A stretch of DNA of 64,000 bases from Gaopeijia sp032250675 (lineage in GTDB: Bacteria > Gemmatimonadota > Gemmatimonadetes > Longimicrobiales > Gaopeijiaceae): the NCBI GenBank assembly GCA_032250675.1, contig JAVVEY010000002.1, forward strand, positions 1 through 64,000, written 5' to 3'. Positions 22,777 to 32,365 of this stretch are shown here, in pieces; positions within the stretch are counted from its first letter, which is position 1, and every line of letters begins with the position of its first letter. The notes under the pieces were generated by a model, which saw only the letters and a list, made by a program, of their open reading frames with translations, was not told the origin of the DNA and made no database searches. The translations under genes were made by a program, and so were the position numbers.

Positions 22777-24981
22777 ATGAGTACGACCCTGATCGGATCG
22801 ACCCTCCTCGCCGCGCAGGAGGCGGCGGGAGCGAGCGATCTCCATGCGGAGTTCGCTCCCTTCCTCCCCGGGCTCATCGTCCTCCTCCCGCTGCTCGGCT
22901 TCCTCGTCAATGGTGCCCTCGCCCTCGGGCACGCCCGTCGCTCGGCGGATGCCGTGCGGAGGGGTGCCGAGTACGACCCCTTCGGCGAGGGATCGCGACG
23001 CCGGGATGCCACCCACCGCCTCCCCACCTGGATCGGGCCCGGGGTGATGCTCCTCGCCTTCGCGCTCGTGCTGGTGAACTTCGTGAGGATGCTGGGGGTC
23101 GAGCTGCACGATCCGGTCGTGATCGAGTACTGGACGTGGATCGCGACGGGCACCCTCGAGGTGAGTGCCGCGCTCCAGCTCGACCAGCTCTCGATCATCA
23201 TGATGATGATCATCACGGGCGTGGGTTTTCTGATCCACCTCTTCAGCATCGGCTACATGAAGGATGACGTGGGGTACCCGCGCTACTTCGCGTACCTCAA
23301 CCTCTTCATCTTCTTCATGCTGGTGCTCGTCATGGGCGCCAACCTCCCCCTCCTCTTCGTGGGGTGGGAGGGGGTCGGGCTCTGCTCGTACCTCCTCATC
23401 GGCTTCTGGTTCAGCGATCGAGAGAAGTCGGACGCGGGCAAGAAGGCCTTCATCGTGAATCGCATCGGGGACTTCGGCTTCCTGATCGCGATCTTCCTCC
23501 TCTTCACCGTCTTCGGATCGCTCGACTTCGCGTCGATCAACGCAGGGGCGGACGCGATGCTCGTCTACGGCGGGGGGATGGTCACCGCGATCACCCTCTT
23601 CATCCTCCTCGGCGCGGCCGGCAAGAGCGCGCAGATCCCGCTCTACGTCTGGCTCCCCGACGCGATGGCGGGGCCCACCCCCGTCTCGGCGCTGATCCAC
23701 GCCGCCACGATGGTCACCGCGGGCGTCTATCTCGTGGCGCGCACGAGCGTGCTCTTCGCGCTCTCGCCCGTCGGGAGTGTGACGGTGGCGGGGATCGGCG
23801 CGGCGACCGCGCTCTTCGCCGCGACGATCGCGCTCGTCCAGACCGACATCAAGAAGGTGCTCGCCTACTCCACCGTCTCGCAGCTCGGCTACATGTTCCT
23901 GGGCGTGGGCGTCGGGGCGTACGCGGCGGGCGTCTTCCACCTGATGACGCACGCCTTCTTCAAGGCGCTCCTCTTCCTCGGGGCGGGCGCGGTGATTCAC
24001 TCGATGCACCACGCGCTGCACCACACGCACTCCGGGGAGGACCCCCAGGACATGCGCAATATGGGAGGGATGCGACGCTACATGCCGTGGACCGCCGCGA
24101 CGATGTGGATCGCCACCCTCGCCATCGCGGGGATCTGGCCCTTCGCCGGATTCTTCTCGAAGGACGAGATCATCTGGTTCACCGGCGCCGCCGCGGTGGG
24201 CCCCTTCGCCGGGCTCTACACCCTCTTCTGGGTGGTCGCGCTCGCCGCGGCGATGCTCACCGCCTTCTACATGACGCGCATGATGGTCATGACCTTCCAC
24301 GGGTCGAACCGGACCGGTGAGGAAGAGGCGAAGCACCTGCACGAGGCTCCCCTCACGATGACGGTGCCGCTCTCGGTCCTCGCCTTCCTCTCGACCTTCG
24401 GGGGGTGGATCAATGTGCCCGAGGCGATCCGCACCTCCTTCCTCGGCTTCGGGGGCGCGCTCCCGATGAGCGAGTGGCTGCACGAGTGGCTCGATCCGAT
24501 CACGCATTCGGCGCAGGCGATCCGCGAGGAGGCACTCACCGCAGCGGGCGCGCTCGCCGGGCAGGACCACTACCACGGCTTCCTTCACCATGCACCCTTC
24601 GGTGGGGGAGAGTTCACCTGGGCGGTCATCTCGACCCTCCTGGCGGCGGGTGTCGTGGCCGGCACGGTGCTCGTCGGCGCGCGCTGGGTGCTGCGTCCCG
24701 CCTCCGAGAGCGCACCCCCCACCGGCTTCCGCAAGATCCTCTACGACAAGTGGTACGTCGACGAGTTCTACGACCGGATCATCGTGCGCCCGATCCACAC
24801 CATCTCGCGCTTCTTCTGGCGCTGGATCGATCGCGGAATCGACCTCCTCGTCGGAGGCGTCGGAGGGGTGACGAAGGGGGTCGGATGGGCCGGTTCGATG
24901 GTGCAGACCGGATCGGTCAGCACCTACGCATTCATCTTGACGGCAGGGGTCCTGGTGATCCTCTGGTTCACGAGGTTCTAG
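22777..24981 (+). CDS. nuoL: NADH-quinone oxidoreductase subunit L
   Basis: Distal antiporter-like proton pump with about 16 spans plus the long lateral helix at its C-terminus. Length 734 residues is slightly long for NuoL. Antiporter motifs include LFVGWEGVGLCSYLLIGFW, KSAQIPLYVWLPDAMAGPTP and KKVLAYSTVSQLGYM with the broken-helix lysines. The C-terminal YDKWYVDEFYDRIIVRP is the typical end of the lateral-helix region in this subunit. An insertion of about 60 residues near 500-560 contains His-rich QDHYHGFLHHAP. TAGGGG precedes the ATG. Confidence 0.97.
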   Translation: MSTTLIGSTLLAAQEAAGASDLHAEFAPFLPGLIVLLPLLGFLVNGALALGHARRSADAVRRGAEYDPFGEGSRRRDATHRLPTWIGPGVMLLAFALVLVNFVRMLGVELHDPVVIEYWTWIATGTLEVSAALQLDQLSIIMMMIITGVGFLIHLFSIGYMKDDVGYPRYFAYLNLFIFFMLVLVMGANLPLLFVGWEGVGLCSYLLIGFWFSDREKSDAGKKAFIVNRIGDFGFLIAIFLLFTVFGSLDFASINAGADAMLVYGGGMVTAITLFILLGAAGKSAQIPLYVWLPDAMAGPTPVSALIHAATMVTAGVYLVARTSVLFALSPVGSVTVAGIGAATALFAATIALVQTDIKKVLAYSTVSQLGYMFLGVGVGAYAAGVFHLMTHAFFKALLFLGAGAVIHSMHHALHHTHSGEDPQDMRNMGGMRRYMPWTAATMWIATLAIAGIWPFAGFFSKDEIIWFTGAAAVGPFAGLYTLFWVVALAAAMLTAFYMTRMMVMTFHGSNRTGEEEAKHLHEAPLTMTVPLSVLAFLSTFGGWINVPEAIRTSFLGFGGALPMSEWLHEWLDPITHSAQAIREEALTAAGALAGQDHYHGFLHHAPFGGGEFTWAVISTLLAAGVVAGTVLVGARWVLRPASESAPPTGFRKILYDKWYVDEFYDRIIVRPIHTISRFFWRWIDRGIDLLVGGVGGVTKGVGWAGSMVQTGSVSTYAFILTAGVLVILWFTRF

Positions 24982-24985
24982 ACCG

Positions 24986-26584
24986 ATGAACGCACTCCTC
25001 GATTCGGTCGCATACGACGCCTGGGTTCTCCACGCGCTCGTCTGGCTTCCCCTCGTCGGGATGGCGTGGGTCCTGCGCGCCCCCGAAGCGGCGGCGAAGC
25101 AGATCGCCTTCCGCGTCTCCGCCGCCCTCTTCATCGTGAGCCTCGGGCTCTGGTTCGCCTTCGAGCCGGGTAGCGCGGCGATGCAGTTCGCCTCCTCGAC
25201 GCGCTGGATCGAGGCGTGGGGGATCGAGTACGCCCTCGGGATCGACGGGATCAGTCTCTTCCTCGTCCTCCTGACGACCTTCACGATGCCGCTCGCGATC
25301 CTCGGATCGTTCCGCTACATCCAGCACCGGGAGCGGGCCTTCTACGCCCTCATGCTTCTCCTGCAGACGGGTGTCGTGGGGGTCTTCGTGGCGACCGACC
25401 TCTTCCTCTTCTACGTCTTCTTCGAGCTCACCCTGGTGCCGATGTACTTCATCATCGGAATCTGGGGTGGGACGCGACGCGTCTATGCGGCGGTCAAGTT
25501 CTTCCTCTACACCGCCTTCGGATCGCTCCTCATGCTGGTGGCGATCCTCTACCTCCACGTACAGGCACGCACCGATCTGGGCTACGGCACCTTCGCCTTC
25601 GCCGATCTCGCCACGGTGAACCTCACGCTGACCGAGCAGCTCTGGCTCTTCAGCGCCTTCGCGCTCGCCTTCGCGATCAAGGTGCCGGTCTTCCCGCTCC
25701 ACACCTGGCTCCCCGACGCCCATGTGGAGGCGCCGACGCCGGGTTCCGTGGTGCTCGCCGCGGTGCTCCTCAAGATGGGCACCTACGGCTTCGTGCGATT
25801 CCTCCTCCCCTTCTTCCCGGGTGCCGCGCAGCACCCCACGGTGGTGACGGTGATGATCGCGCTCGGCGTGATCGGGATCGTCTACGCGGCGTGGGTCGCA
25901 GCGGTGCAGCCCGATGCCAAGAAGCTCGTCGCCTACACCTCGGTCGCGCACATGGGGTTCGTGGTGATCGGGGTCTTCGCGCTCACCGTCAACGGGCTCC
26001 AGGGGGCCATCCTGGTGATGATTGCCCACGGGATCAGCACCGGCGCGCTCTTCCTCCTCCTCGGGATGATCTACGAACGACGCCACACCCGCGAGATCGC
26101 CGATTTCGGCGGACTCGGGCGTGTCGCTCCCTGGCTCGCGACCGCCTTCGTCATCACCGCCCTGGCTTCGATCGGTCTGCCTGGCACGAGCGGGTTTCCG
26201 GGGGAGTTCCTCGCGCTGCTCGGGCTCTTCGAAACCCACCCCGTCTTCGGGGTCGTCGCCACCACGGGTGTCATCTTTGCCGCCTGGTACATGCTGCCGA
26301 TGGTTCAGCGAATCTTCTTCAACGCGCTCGAGCGCGACGAGAATCGCGAGGTCGAGGATCTGAGCCGGCGCGAGATCGCCGTGCTCACTCCCCTCGTGAT
26401 CATGATGATCGTGCTCGGGGTCTTCCCGGGCGCGATCCTCGAGCGTACCGAACCCGCCGTGAGAGCGGTGCTCGATCGGGTCGAAGCGGCCGCGCCGGCC
26501 GTCGCCGAGATCGATCCGCTCGATCCGGACGCGGGTGAGGGTATCACTCCGGTGGTCACCGAGGTCGTGGAGGTCGTCCGATGA
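24986..26584 (+). CDS. nuoM: NADH-quinone oxidoreductase subunit M
   Basis: Middle antiporter-like pump, 532 residues, about 14 spans. YVFFELTLVPMYFIIGIWGG holds the key glutamate in helix 5, KVPVFPLHTWLPDAHVEAP the conserved lysine of helix 7, and KKLVAYTSVAHMGFVV that of the broken helix 12. The start is four bases after nuoL and the stop overlaps nuoN as ATGA. The C-terminus has an additional acidic tail (EIDPLDPDAGEG) outside the membrane. Confidence 0.97.
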   Translation: MNALLDSVAYDAWVLHALVWLPLVGMAWVLRAPEAAAKQIAFRVSAALFIVSLGLWFAFEPGSAAMQFASSTRWIEAWGIEYALGIDGISLFLVLLTTFTMPLAILGSFRYIQHRERAFYALMLLLQTGVVGVFVATDLFLFYVFFELTLVPMYFIIGIWGGTRRVYAAVKFFLYTAFGSLLMLVAILYLHVQARTDLGYGTFAFADLATVNLTLTEQLWLFSAFALAFAIKVPVFPLHTWLPDAHVEAPTPGSVVLAAVLLKMGTYGFVRFLLPFFPGAAQHPTVVTVMIALGVIGIVYAAWVAAVQPDAKKLVAYTSVAHMGFVVIGVFALTVNGLQGAILVMIAHGISTGALFLLLGMIYERRHTREIADFGGLGRVAPWLATAFVITALASIGLPGTSGFPGEFLALLGLFETHPVFGVVATTGVIFAAWYMLPMVQRIFFNALERDENREVEDLSRREIAVLTPLVIMMIVLGVFPGAILERTEPAVRAVLDRVEAAAPAVAEIDPLDPDAGEGITPVVTEVVEVVR

Positions 26585-28110
26585 CGCTCGACTTCGTCTC
26601 CGGGCTCGACTACTTCTGGGCACTCCTCCCCGAGTTCCTCCTCTGCGGGTGGGGGATGGTGATCCTTCTCATGGGGGTCTCGGGACGCCGCGACCCGCGC
26701 ACCGAGGGCGCGCTCGCCGCCGAGCTCCCCTCGCACGACCTCGGCTACCTCACCCTCGCGGGACTCGTGGTGGCGGCGCTGGCCCACGGGTGGCTGTACG
26801 GCGTGGCCGAGGTGGGCACGGAGGGGCTCGTGGCGGTCGACGAGTTTCGTCTCTTCGCCGGCTGGATCTTCCTGATCGCCGCCGCCTTCACCGTCCTCAT
26901 GTCGTTCGCCTACGTCTACCGGCAGCGACTTCAGGCGGGTGAATACTATGCGCTCATCCTCTTCGCCACGGCGGGGATGATGTTCATGGCGGGCGCGCGC
27001 GATCTCATCGTGATCTTCCTCGGGCTCGAGGTGATGTCGATCTCGGTCTACGCCCTCACCGCCTTCAACCGCCGCGACCGGCGTTCGGCCGAGGCGGGGT
27101 TGAAGTACTTCATCCTCGGTGCCTTCTCGACGGGCTTCTTCCTCTACGGTCTCGCGCTCGTCTACGGCGCCACGGGATCGACGAATATCGAGGCGGTCGG
27201 AACGAGCGTGCTCGCGGGCAACGCCCACGCCTCACTCCTCCCCTTCGGGGTCGGGTTCCTGGCGGTGGGATTCGCCTTCAAGGTGGGTGCCGTCCCCTTC
27301 CACATGTGGGCTCCGGATGTCTACGAAGGCGCGCCCACCCCGGTGACGGCCTTCATGGCGGTGGCGGTCAAGGCCGCCGCCTTCGTCGCCTTCTTCCGGG
27401 TCTTCCTCGTCGGGTTCATCGGGATCCGGGAGGTGTGGTACCCGATCGTCTGGTGGATCGCCGCGATCACGATGGTCGTCGCCAACCTCCTGGCGCTCGC
27501 GCAATTCAATGTGAAGCGGATGCTCGCCTACTCGAGCATCGCGCACGCCGGCTACCTCATGGTGGCGCTCGCGGCCGCCAACGACCGCGCCTCCGCAGGG
27601 ATGCTCTTCTACCTCCTCGTCTACGCCGTGATGAATATGGGCGCCTTCGCGATCGTGGTGATCGTGGGACGACAGGGTGAGGAGTCGCTCGAGGTCGACG
27701 ACTACGCGGGGCTCGGCGCCTCGAACCCCGCGCTCGCCGTCGCCTTCACGATCTTCCTCCTCGCATTGGCGGGATTCCCCGGCACCGCCGGCTTCATGGG
27801 GAAGATCTTCCTCCTCCAGGGCGCGGCCGACTCCGGCCTCTGGGTGCTCTCGACGGTGCTTGTGCTGATGACCCTCGTCTCGTACTACTACTACCTCCGG
27901 CTGGCGTGGTTCATGTGGATGCGCGAAGCTCGTGAAGGGGTTTCGCAGGGGGAGCTCTTCGTGCCCCTCCCGATGCGCTTCGCCCTCGTCGCCGGAGCTG
28001 CCGTCCTCCTTCTTCTCGGCGTCTTTCCCGCGACGATAATGGAGTTCGCCCAGGGCTCCGTTGCGGCGGTCTCCGCCTTCCCCGAGCTCCTCCAGGTTCT
28101 CGCACCGTGA
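26581..28110 (+). CDS. nuoN: NADH-quinone oxidoreductase subunit N
   Basis: Proximal antiporter-like pump, last gene of the 14-gene nuo cluster, 509 residues and about 14 spans. IVIFLGLEVMSISVYALTAF carries the helix 5 glutamate, KVGAVPFHMWAPDVYEGAP the helix 7 lysine and VKRMLAYSSIAHAGYLM the helix 12 region. A phosphomannomutase gene starts 4 bases after the stop, so the nuo transcript probably runs on into it. Confidence 0.97.
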   Translation: MTLDFVSGLDYFWALLPEFLLCGWGMVILLMGVSGRRDPRTEGALAAELPSHDLGYLTLAGLVVAALAHGWLYGVAEVGTEGLVAVDEFRLFAGWIFLIAAAFTVLMSFAYVYRQRLQAGEYYALILFATAGMMFMAGARDLIVIFLGLEVMSISVYALTAFNRRDRRSAEAGLKYFILGAFSTGFFLYGLALVYGATGSTNIEAVGTSVLAGNAHASLLPFGVGFLAVGFAFKVGAVPFHMWAPDVYEGAPTPVTAFMAVAVKAAAFVAFFRVFLVGFIGIREVWYPIVWWIAAITMVVANLLALAQFNVKRMLAYSSIAHAGYLMVALAAANDRASAGMLFYLLVYAVMNMGAFAIVVIVGRQGEESLEVDDYAGLGASNPALAVAFTIFLLALAGFPGTAGFMGKIFLLQGAADSGLWVLSTVLVLMTLVSYYYYLRLAWFMWMREAREGVSQGELFVPLPMRFALVAGAAVLLLLGVFPATIMEFAQGSVAAVSAFPELLQVLAP

Positions 28111-28114
28111 GTCG

Positions 28115-29485
28115 ATGCACCCCATAGCACCGCACATCTTCAGGGAGTACGACATCCGTGGCATCGTCGGGGACGATCTCGACGCGGCGGTCGCCCGCGG
28201 AGTGGGGCGTGCCTTCGCGTCGATGCTCGCCGATCCTGCCTCGGCGCGCGTCGGGGTCGGACGCGACAACCGCCCCTCGTCACCCGCCCTCGCCGATGCG
28301 CTGATCGCGGGACTCCGTGCGGGTGGGGTCGATGTCGTCGATATCGGGACCGTCCCCACCCCGATGGTGTGGTGGGCGGAGTCACAGCTCGGGCTGCAGG
28401 GGGCGATCCAGATCACCGGATCACACAACCCCCCCGAGTGGAACGGGATCAAGATGTCGATGCAGGGGTCGGTCTACGGCGAGCGGATCCAGGAGATCCG
28501 GCGCCGGATCGAGAGGTCGGAGTTCGTCGAGGGAGAGGGGGAAATCGAGAGGCGAGAGATCCTCGATCTCTACATCGACGATCTCCTCTCGAGGTTCGAG
28601 CTGCCCCGTCCCGTCAAGGTGGTGGTGGACTGCGGCAATGGGAGCGGCGCGCTCGTCGCGGTCCGCCTCCTCGAAGCGCTCGGCGCCGACGTCATCCCGC
28701 TCTACTGCGAGTCCGACGGGACCTTCCCGAATCACCACCCCGACCCGACGGTCGATGCCTACCTCGTCGACCTGATCGAGAAGGTGCGCGAGACGGGGGC
28801 CGAACTCGGGATCGCCTTCGACGGGGACGCCGATCGCCTCGGGGCGGTCGATGAGCGGGGGAAGATCGTGCGCGGCGACCTCATCCTCCTCCTCTTCGGA
28901 CTCGATCTCATCGAGCGTCGCGGTCCGGGACAGAAGCTCGTCTTCGACGTGAAGTGTTCGCAGGCCCTCCCCGACGTCTTCGAGGCGGCGGGAGGCGTGC
29001 CGATCATGTGGAAGACGGGTCATTCCCTGATGAAGGAGAAGATGAAGGAGGAAAACGCGCCGCTCGCCGGGGAACTGTCGGGACATATCTGCGTAGGGGG
29101 TGAGGAGTACCTCGGCTTCGACGATGCGCTCTACGACGCCTGTGCGCTGATCGATATCGTGGCGCGCTCCGACCGACCGCTCTCGGCCCGGATCGGTGAA
29201 TTTCCGGCCTGGGTCTCGACGTCCGAGCTGCGCATCGAGGTCGCCGAGGAGGAGAAGTTCGCGATCGTCGAGGCCGCGCTCGCGCACTTCCGCGAGGACC
29301 ACGAGGTTGTCGATGTGGATGGCGCGCGCATCCTCTTCGGCGACGGATGGGGCCTGCTGCGCGCCTCGAACACGCAACCCGTCCTCGTCGCCCGGTATGA
29401 GGCGCGCACGCGTGAACGACTGACGGAGATTCGCGCCGAGGTGGAGCAATGGCTCACCGGTCACGGTGTGACGCTCCAGGGATGA
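28115..29485 (+). CDS. Phosphomannomutase/phosphoglucomutase
   Basis: Interconverts hexose 1- and 6-phosphates for surface polysaccharide and nucleotide-sugar supply; 456 residues, AlgC/ManB group of the alpha-D-phosphohexomutases. The phosphoserine is S103 in ITGSHNPPEWNG, Mg ligands lie in DGDADR (236-241), the sugar-specificity loop is GELSGHICVGGEEYLGFDD, and the phosphate loop is RASNTQPVLVARYEA. The ATG is 4 bases after nuoN, with FREYDIRG starting the first domain, so earlier in-frame starts inside nuoN are unlikely. Whether mannose or glucose phosphate is preferred cannot be told. Confidence 0.9.
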   Translation: MHPIAPHIFREYDIRGIVGDDLDAAVARGVGRAFASMLADPASARVGVGRDNRPSSPALADALIAGLRAGGVDVVDIGTVPTPMVWWAESQLGLQGAIQITGSHNPPEWNGIKMSMQGSVYGERIQEIRRRIERSEFVEGEGEIERREILDLYIDDLLSRFELPRPVKVVVDCGNGSGALVAVRLLEALGADVIPLYCESDGTFPNHHPDPTVDAYLVDLIEKVRETGAELGIAFDGDADRLGAVDERGKIVRGDLILLLFGLDLIERRGPGQKLVFDVKCSQALPDVFEAAGGVPIMWKTGHSLMKEKMKEENAPLAGELSGHICVGGEEYLGFDDALYDACALIDIVARSDRPLSARIGEFPAWVSTSELRIEVAEEEKFAIVEAALAHFREDHEVVDVDGARILFGDGWGLLRASNTQPVLVARYEARTRERLTEIRAEVEQWLTGHGVTLQG

Positions 29486-29489
29486 CGAA

Positions 29490-32264
29490 ATGAACACGCC
29501 GGCTCCGAACCCCGCACTCCGCCGCAGCCGGCTCGCGCTCGGCGCCTTCTTCCTCCTCGCGGTCGTCCTCGTGGCCAGCCGCATGCTGACCGACCTCGGG
29601 GTCGATCTCCTCTGGTTCTCGAGTGAAGGCTACCTCCCCGTCTTCACCCGCACCCTCGGGTGGGTCTGGGGTGTGCGCGTCGCGGTCGGGATCGTCGTCG
29701 CCCTCCTCTTCGTGCTCAACCTGCGCCCCGTCGCGCACACGCTCGACTCCGTCCGGATTCGGCGTCGCTTCGGCAATCTCGAGATCTCCGAGCGCCTGCC
29801 GAGACGGGTGATCGCGGGAGGCGTCGTTCTCGTCAGCCTCCTCCTCGGGGTGTGGTTCGGGGTCTCGGTTCCCGAGAGCGTCGGACGCCAGCTCCTCCTC
29901 TGGGTGAATCGTGTGGAGTGGGGAGTCGTTGATCCCTTCGTCGGGCGCGATCTCTCCTTCTACGTCTTCACTCTGCCGGTCCTGCGCTCCGCGGTGACCT
30001 TCGCGCTCATCGCCGCCTTCCTCGTCTTCACCGTGGTGCTCGCCGGATACGCCGCCACCGGTGCGCTCCGACTGGGGCAGGAGGGGATCGGGATCGGCGC
30101 GGGGGCGCGGCGGCACCTCGGTGCGATCACCGCAATCTTCCTCCTCCTCGTCGCGGCGCGCTACGCGCTCGGCCAGCCCCTCCTCCTCTTCTTCGGATCC
30201 TCCGACGTCCAGGGAATCTTCGGCTACACCGACGCCCAGGCTCGACTCCCCGCCCTCCGGATCCAGGCGGGTCTCGCGATCCTGGCGGCGATCGGGGTGG
30301 CGTTCGGGGCGCAGAGGGCGCGATTCCTCCCGGTCGCCGCGGGGATCGGTGGGTTGATCGTCGGGAGCCTCCTCGCCGGACAGATGTGGCCCGCGCTGGT
30401 GCAGCGCCTCCAGGTCCAGCCGAACGAGCTCGAGCGCGAGAGCGACTACATCCAGGAGAACATCCGCTTCACCCGCCTCGGCTTCGGCGTGCACGAACTC
30501 GAGCGCTCACGGGTCGATGCCCTCGCCGACGGACCCGTCGACTGGGGGATGGGCGCGGCGCAGTTCGTCGGGCTCCCGGTGTGGACCCAATCGACGCTGC
30601 GCACCACCTTCAACGAGGTCGATGCGCGGTTCCAGTACTACGACTTCCCCATCGTCGAATTCGATCGGTACCCCGACGGGGAGGGGGAGCGGCTCGTCGC
30701 GCTCGCCGTACGCGAGGTCGATCCCACCGGGGTCGAGGATCCGAACTGGCAGAACCTACATGTGGTCGAACGGTATGTCGTGGGCAATGGGGTCGTCGCG
30801 TCGGATCTCACCGCGCGTACCGACCAGGGTCGCCCCCGCATGCTCGTGGACGGGATCCCGGCGGTAGCTGCGGAGGGCTCGCCCGTCACGCTCGAGCGCC
30901 AGTCGATCTTCGTGGGCTCGCGCTCGCTCCCGTATGCGGTGATCAACGCCACCGACTCCAGCTACACCGCCCCCGACGGCTCACCGGGCACGCCCGGAGT
31001 CGACTTCCCCGACGGGATCGCCGCCGGTGGGCTCTTCCGGAAGGCGCTCCTCGCGTGGTCGCTCCGGGACGCGAATATCCTTCTGGCGGGTGAGGTCGGT
31101 CCCGAGAGCCGGCTCGTCCTGCATCGCAGCGTCACGGACCGGGTTCGCCGGATCGCCCCCTTCCTCGCCTACCCCGAGGCGCCGTGGCCCGTCCTCCACG
31201 AGGGACGCGTCGTCTGGATCCTCGAGGGGTACACCGCGACACGCTTCTTCCCGCTCTCCCGCGCCGTCGAACTCGAGTTCCGCCGTCCGGTGGCGTATGC
31301 CCGCAACTCGGTGAAGATCACGGTGGATGCCGTGACGGGGGATGTGGCCTTTTATGCGACGGCGGTGCGCGACCCCCTCCTCGAGGCGTGGCAGCAGGCC
31401 TTCCCGGAGCTCTTCCGCCCCCTCTCGGCGATGCCCGAGGGGCTGCGTCGTCATCTCCGGTACCCGAGGAGCCTGATCGCGCTGCAGTCCGCCGTCCTTC
31501 TCCAGTACCACCAGGAAGAGCCCTCGGTCTTCTTCGGCCAGCAGGACCAGTGGGCGGTACCCCGGGAGCTCGCACAGAGCAGTACCCCGGTCTCGTACCG
31601 CGCAGAATACGGCATCGTCCAGATGCCCGACGACGACGCGCCGCGCTTCCAGATCAGTACCGTCTTCGTCCCGGCGGGACGCCAGAACCTCACCGGGATT
31701 CTGGCCGGACGACTCGCGGAGGACGGCACGCCGGAGCTGCGCCTCTTCGATCTCCCCGTCGAAGAACAGGTCTCGGGACCCTCACAGGTCGAGGCCCTCA
31801 TCGAGCAGGATCCGGCGATCTCGCAGCAGTTCTCACTCTGGCGGACCGGGGGGAGTCGGGTCTGGACGGGGCACCTTCACACCATCCCGGTGGGCGACCG
31901 GGTGATCTACATGGAGCCGATCTTCCTCGCCGCCGAGGAGGGAGCGATCCCCGAGTTGCGGCGGTTCGTCGTGAGCGACGGGCGCCGCGTCGCGATGGCA
32001 GAAGGGTTGAGCGAGGCGATCCGCGCGCTCGCTGGCGACGAGGTACCGGCGCGCTCCGGAGCGGCGGGGACGGATCCGGCGGGCGCACCCTCCGCCGCGG
32101 GAGACCTCTCCATCGGAGCGCTCCCCGCCGGAGCGCTCCCCACTGAAGCGCTCCGGCTTCTCGATCGCGCGGAGGAGCGCCTCCGCTCGGGCGACTGGGC
32201 GGGATTCGGCGAGGCACTCGAGGCGCTTCGCAGGCTCCTCGCCGGAGCGTCGGGAACCGGATGA
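29490..32264 (+). CDS. UPF0182 family membrane protein
   Basis: A 924-residue protein of the uncharacterised UPF0182 family. Seven hydrophobic spans lie in the first 300 residues (about 15-33, 57-76, 106-126, 165-185, 208-226, 255-274, 280-300), the family's usual layout, followed by a large extracytoplasmic domain. Family landmarks include LWFSSEGYLPVFTRTLGWVWG near the N-terminus, RESDYIQENIRFTRLGF at the start of the soluble part, and QDQWAVPRELAQ. The C-terminal 70 residues contain an Ala/Gly/Pro repeat (GALPAGALPTEAL). It follows the phosphohexomutase by 4 bases. Function is unknown in all relatives. Confidence 0.9.
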   Translation: MNTPAPNPALRRSRLALGAFFLLAVVLVASRMLTDLGVDLLWFSSEGYLPVFTRTLGWVWGVRVAVGIVVALLFVLNLRPVAHTLDSVRIRRRFGNLEISERLPRRVIAGGVVLVSLLLGVWFGVSVPESVGRQLLLWVNRVEWGVVDPFVGRDLSFYVFTLPVLRSAVTFALIAAFLVFTVVLAGYAATGALRLGQEGIGIGAGARRHLGAITAIFLLLVAARYALGQPLLLFFGSSDVQGIFGYTDAQARLPALRIQAGLAILAAIGVAFGAQRARFLPVAAGIGGLIVGSLLAGQMWPALVQRLQVQPNELERESDYIQENIRFTRLGFGVHELERSRVDALADGPVDWGMGAAQFVGLPVWTQSTLRTTFNEVDARFQYYDFPIVEFDRYPDGEGERLVALAVREVDPTGVEDPNWQNLHVVERYVVGNGVVASDLTARTDQGRPRMLVDGIPAVAAEGSPVTLERQSIFVGSRSLPYAVINATDSSYTAPDGSPGTPGVDFPDGIAAGGLFRKALLAWSLRDANILLAGEVGPESRLVLHRSVTDRVRRIAPFLAYPEAPWPVLHEGRVVWILEGYTATRFFPLSRAVELEFRRPVAYARNSVKITVDAVTGDVAFYATAVRDPLLEAWQQAFPELFRPLSAMPEGLRRHLRYPRSLIALQSAVLLQYHQEEPSVFFGQQDQWAVPRELAQSSTPVSYRAEYGIVQMPDDDAPRFQISTVFVPAGRQNLTGILAGRLAEDGTPELRLFDLPVEEQVSGPSQVEALIEQDPAISQQFSLWRTGGSRVWTGHLHTIPVGDRVIYMEPIFLAAEEGAIPELRRFVVSDGRRVAMAEGLSEAIRALAGDEVPARSGAAGTDPAGAPSAAGDLSIGALPAGALPTEALRLLDRAEERLRSGDWAGFGEALEALRRLLAGASGTG
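32115..32159. repeat. Three 15-bp tandem repeats in the UPF0182 C-terminus
   Basis: GGAGCGCTCCCCGCC, GGAGCGCTCCCCACT and GAAGCGCTCCGGCTT in tandem; the first two contain the palindrome GGAGCGCTCC. They keep the frame and encode the GALPA/GALPT/EALRL linker. Confidence 0.6.
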
Positions 32265-32282
32265 ATCGGTGCACGGAATCGG

Positions 32283-32311
32283 TTGAAGAGGGGCATCCCC
32301 CTCGGTAGCTT
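32283..32311 (+). promoter_or_regulatory. Promoter of sucCD
   Basis: TTGAAG (32283-32288), 17-base spacer, TAGCTT (32306-32311), starting 19 bases after the UPF0182 stop. Leader to the sucC ATG is about 48 bases. Confidence 0.65.
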
Positions 32312-32365
32312 CACGGTCTTGGCCGCTCGGGCCGGGCCCACCCAATCCAACGGACGAACAGAGGT

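Noticed and set aside
22753..25284. An 843-codon open frame on the minus strand opposite nuoL
   Set aside because: The plus strand encodes a full NuoL with family motifs; in GC-rich DNA the antisense frames stay open by codon bias, and the translation is repetitive Asp/Glu/Arg/His without domain motifs.
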